Both the position numbers and the translations under genes were made by a program. Of a stretch of 5,479 nucleotides of DNA, positions 4,685-5,479 are shown piece after piece. Under the pieces are notes generated by a model that searched no databases, was not told the DNA's origin, and saw only the letters and a list, made by a program, of their open reading frames with translations. Each line of letters opens with the position of its first letter. Positions within the stretch are counted from its first letter, which is position 1. The DNA lies in assembly GCA_001587675.1 (NCBI GenBank), contig LNGD01000101.1:1-5479 (forward strand), read 5' to 3'. The DNA comes from Candidatus Methanofastidiosum methylothiophilum (GTDB taxonomy: Archaea; Methanobacteriota_B; Thermococci; Methanofastidiosales; Methanofastidiosaceae).

Positions 4685-5479
4685 ATGAAATCAAATAAAA
4701 AAATTATATTTTTACTATTTTCTACTTTTATTATTCTAATTGCATCTACTGGATGTAACATCGATTTAAACGATTTTGATATTTCTTCTGAAAAGGGAAG
4801 CGTAACTAGTAGTGGAGAAGTTGACATTTTAAAATCAAAACTTTCAGCATATGAATCCAAAGAGGAATTCGAAAATCAAGAGATTAAAAAGCTAAGAGAA
4901 GAACTCCAAAGAATTGAAAATCAAAATGTTCCAATCAATGGGAATATTGCAGTAGTAAGAATATTTGGAGTACTAGACCTAGAGGATGTATTACCTATTA
5001 CTGCAGAGTTAAGGAGACTTGCTCAAGACAATGAAGTCGGAGGAATTGTTCTTTGGATTGATAGTCCAGGTGGAGGAGTAACTGCAGTTTCAGAGATATA
5101 CGATGAAGTCGAAAGACTAAGTCTCAGAAAACCAGTTGTGGCTTATGTGGGAGGAATTGCAGCGTCTGGTGGTTACTATTTAGCTGTTGGCGCAGATAAG
5201 ATAGTTGCAAAACCTGATGCTATCTTAGGTAGTATAGGCGTTATCTACGTTTACGAAGATCTAACAGAATATTTCGAACTATTCGGGATAAAAATTGAAG
5301 TAATAAAAACTGGTGAAGACAAAGACTTAGGGGCTCCGTGGAGACCTTTATCAAACAATGATAGAGAAAACATAAAACAAATGGTAAACGAAGATTTTGA
5401 TAAATTTGTATTTGTTGTATCCAAAGGAAGAAATCTAACCACAGAAGAAGTCTTAAAATATTCTGATGGAAATGTCTGG
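4685..5479 (+). CDS. sppA: Signal peptide peptidase SppA (S49 family), 3' end cut by window
   Basis: The first 265 residues of a membrane Ser/Lys peptidase are present; the frame is open at the window edge and perhaps 60-70 residues are missing. SppA cleaves leftover signal peptides, and probably other membrane-associated peptides, with its catalytic domain outside the cytoplasm. After KSNKK comes a hydrophobic segment (7-22). It ends in STGC, with C24 in a weak lipobox (Ser at -3), so lipidation is doubtful and a plain N-terminal anchor is possible. A charged, coiled-coil-like linker (about 46-80) leads into the protease fold. WIDSPGG (124-130) is the conserved SPGG motif; S161 in ASGGYY is the nucleophile. 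K213 in GEDKDLG lies 52 residues later, the same spacing as in Bacillus and Thermococcus SppA, so it should be the general base. It forms an operon with the FKBP gene 23 bases upstream. The family is certain. Confidence 0.93.
   Translation, partial: MKSNKKIIFLLFSTFIILIASTGCNIDLNDFDISSEKGSVTSSGEVDILKSKLSAYESKEEFENQEIKKLREELQRIENQNVPINGNIAVVRIFGVLDLEDVLPITAELRRLAQDNEVGGIVLWIDSPGGGVTAVSEIYDEVERLSLRKPVVAYVGGIAASGGYYLAVGADKIVAKPDAILGSIGVIYVYEDLTEYFELFGIKIEVIKTGEDKDLGAPWRPLSNNDRENIKQMVNEDFDKFVFVVSKGRNLTTEEVLKYSDGNVW

Noticed and set aside
4612..4860. An 82-codon minus-strand frame over the FKBP-sppA junction
   Set aside because: It overlaps the FKBP tail and the start of sppA, both well supported on the plus strand, and its translation mirrors their AT-rich codons.
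5251..5442. A 63-codon minus-strand frame inside sppA
   Set aside because: It is antisense to the SppA catalytic domain and looks like a shadow frame.

Overview
This window looks like part of an archaeal chromosome, AT-rich throughout. Four things point to Archaea: an archaeal/eukaryotic-type RNase P protein (Rpp21 family), an archaeal AMP phosphorylase instead of a bacterial thymidine phosphorylase, a short-tailed archaeal/thermophile-type adenosylhomocysteinase, and TATA-box promoters with A/T-run terminators and GGTGA-type ribosome binding sites. The lipobox-bearing proteins, AMP phosphorylase and SppA fit a euryarchaeote of the Thermococci/Methanofastidiosa/methanogen sphere. That placement is a guess and cannot be fixed from this sequence alone.

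Layout. Bases 1-163 are non-coding as far as I can see; they hold an imperfect hairpin, a T tract and a probable leaderless promoter. rnp4 (164-502, +) converges on deoA (497-2017, -) with a 6-base overlap of their ends. Upstream of deoA on the same strand is ahcY (2096-3352, -), separated by 78 bases that carry a terminator-like T-rich stretch and a separate TATA box for deoA. A 70-base divergent control region (3353-3422) separates ahcY from a large membrane FKBP-type prolyl isomerase gene (3423-4661, +). This is followed after 23 bases by sppA (4685 to the window end, +, cut off).

Function. The minus-strand pair joins methyl-cycle clean-up (SAH to homocysteine plus adenosine) with nucleoside salvage (AMP to adenine plus ribose-1,5-bisphosphate). 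Adenosine kinase, not in this window, could link the two. The plus-strand pair looks like an envelope quality-control operon: a doubly anchored prolyl isomerase/chaperone followed by a membrane Ser/Lys peptidase that degrades signal peptides or misfolded membrane proteins.

Most of the window is ordinary housekeeping. The least ordinary object is the FKBP protein. It has a lipobox, an FKBP domain with an expanded insert that I read as three diverged repeats of about 55 residues, a late transmembrane helix and a lysine-rich tail. I see no CRISPR array, tRNA, rRNA, insertion sequence or phage gene.
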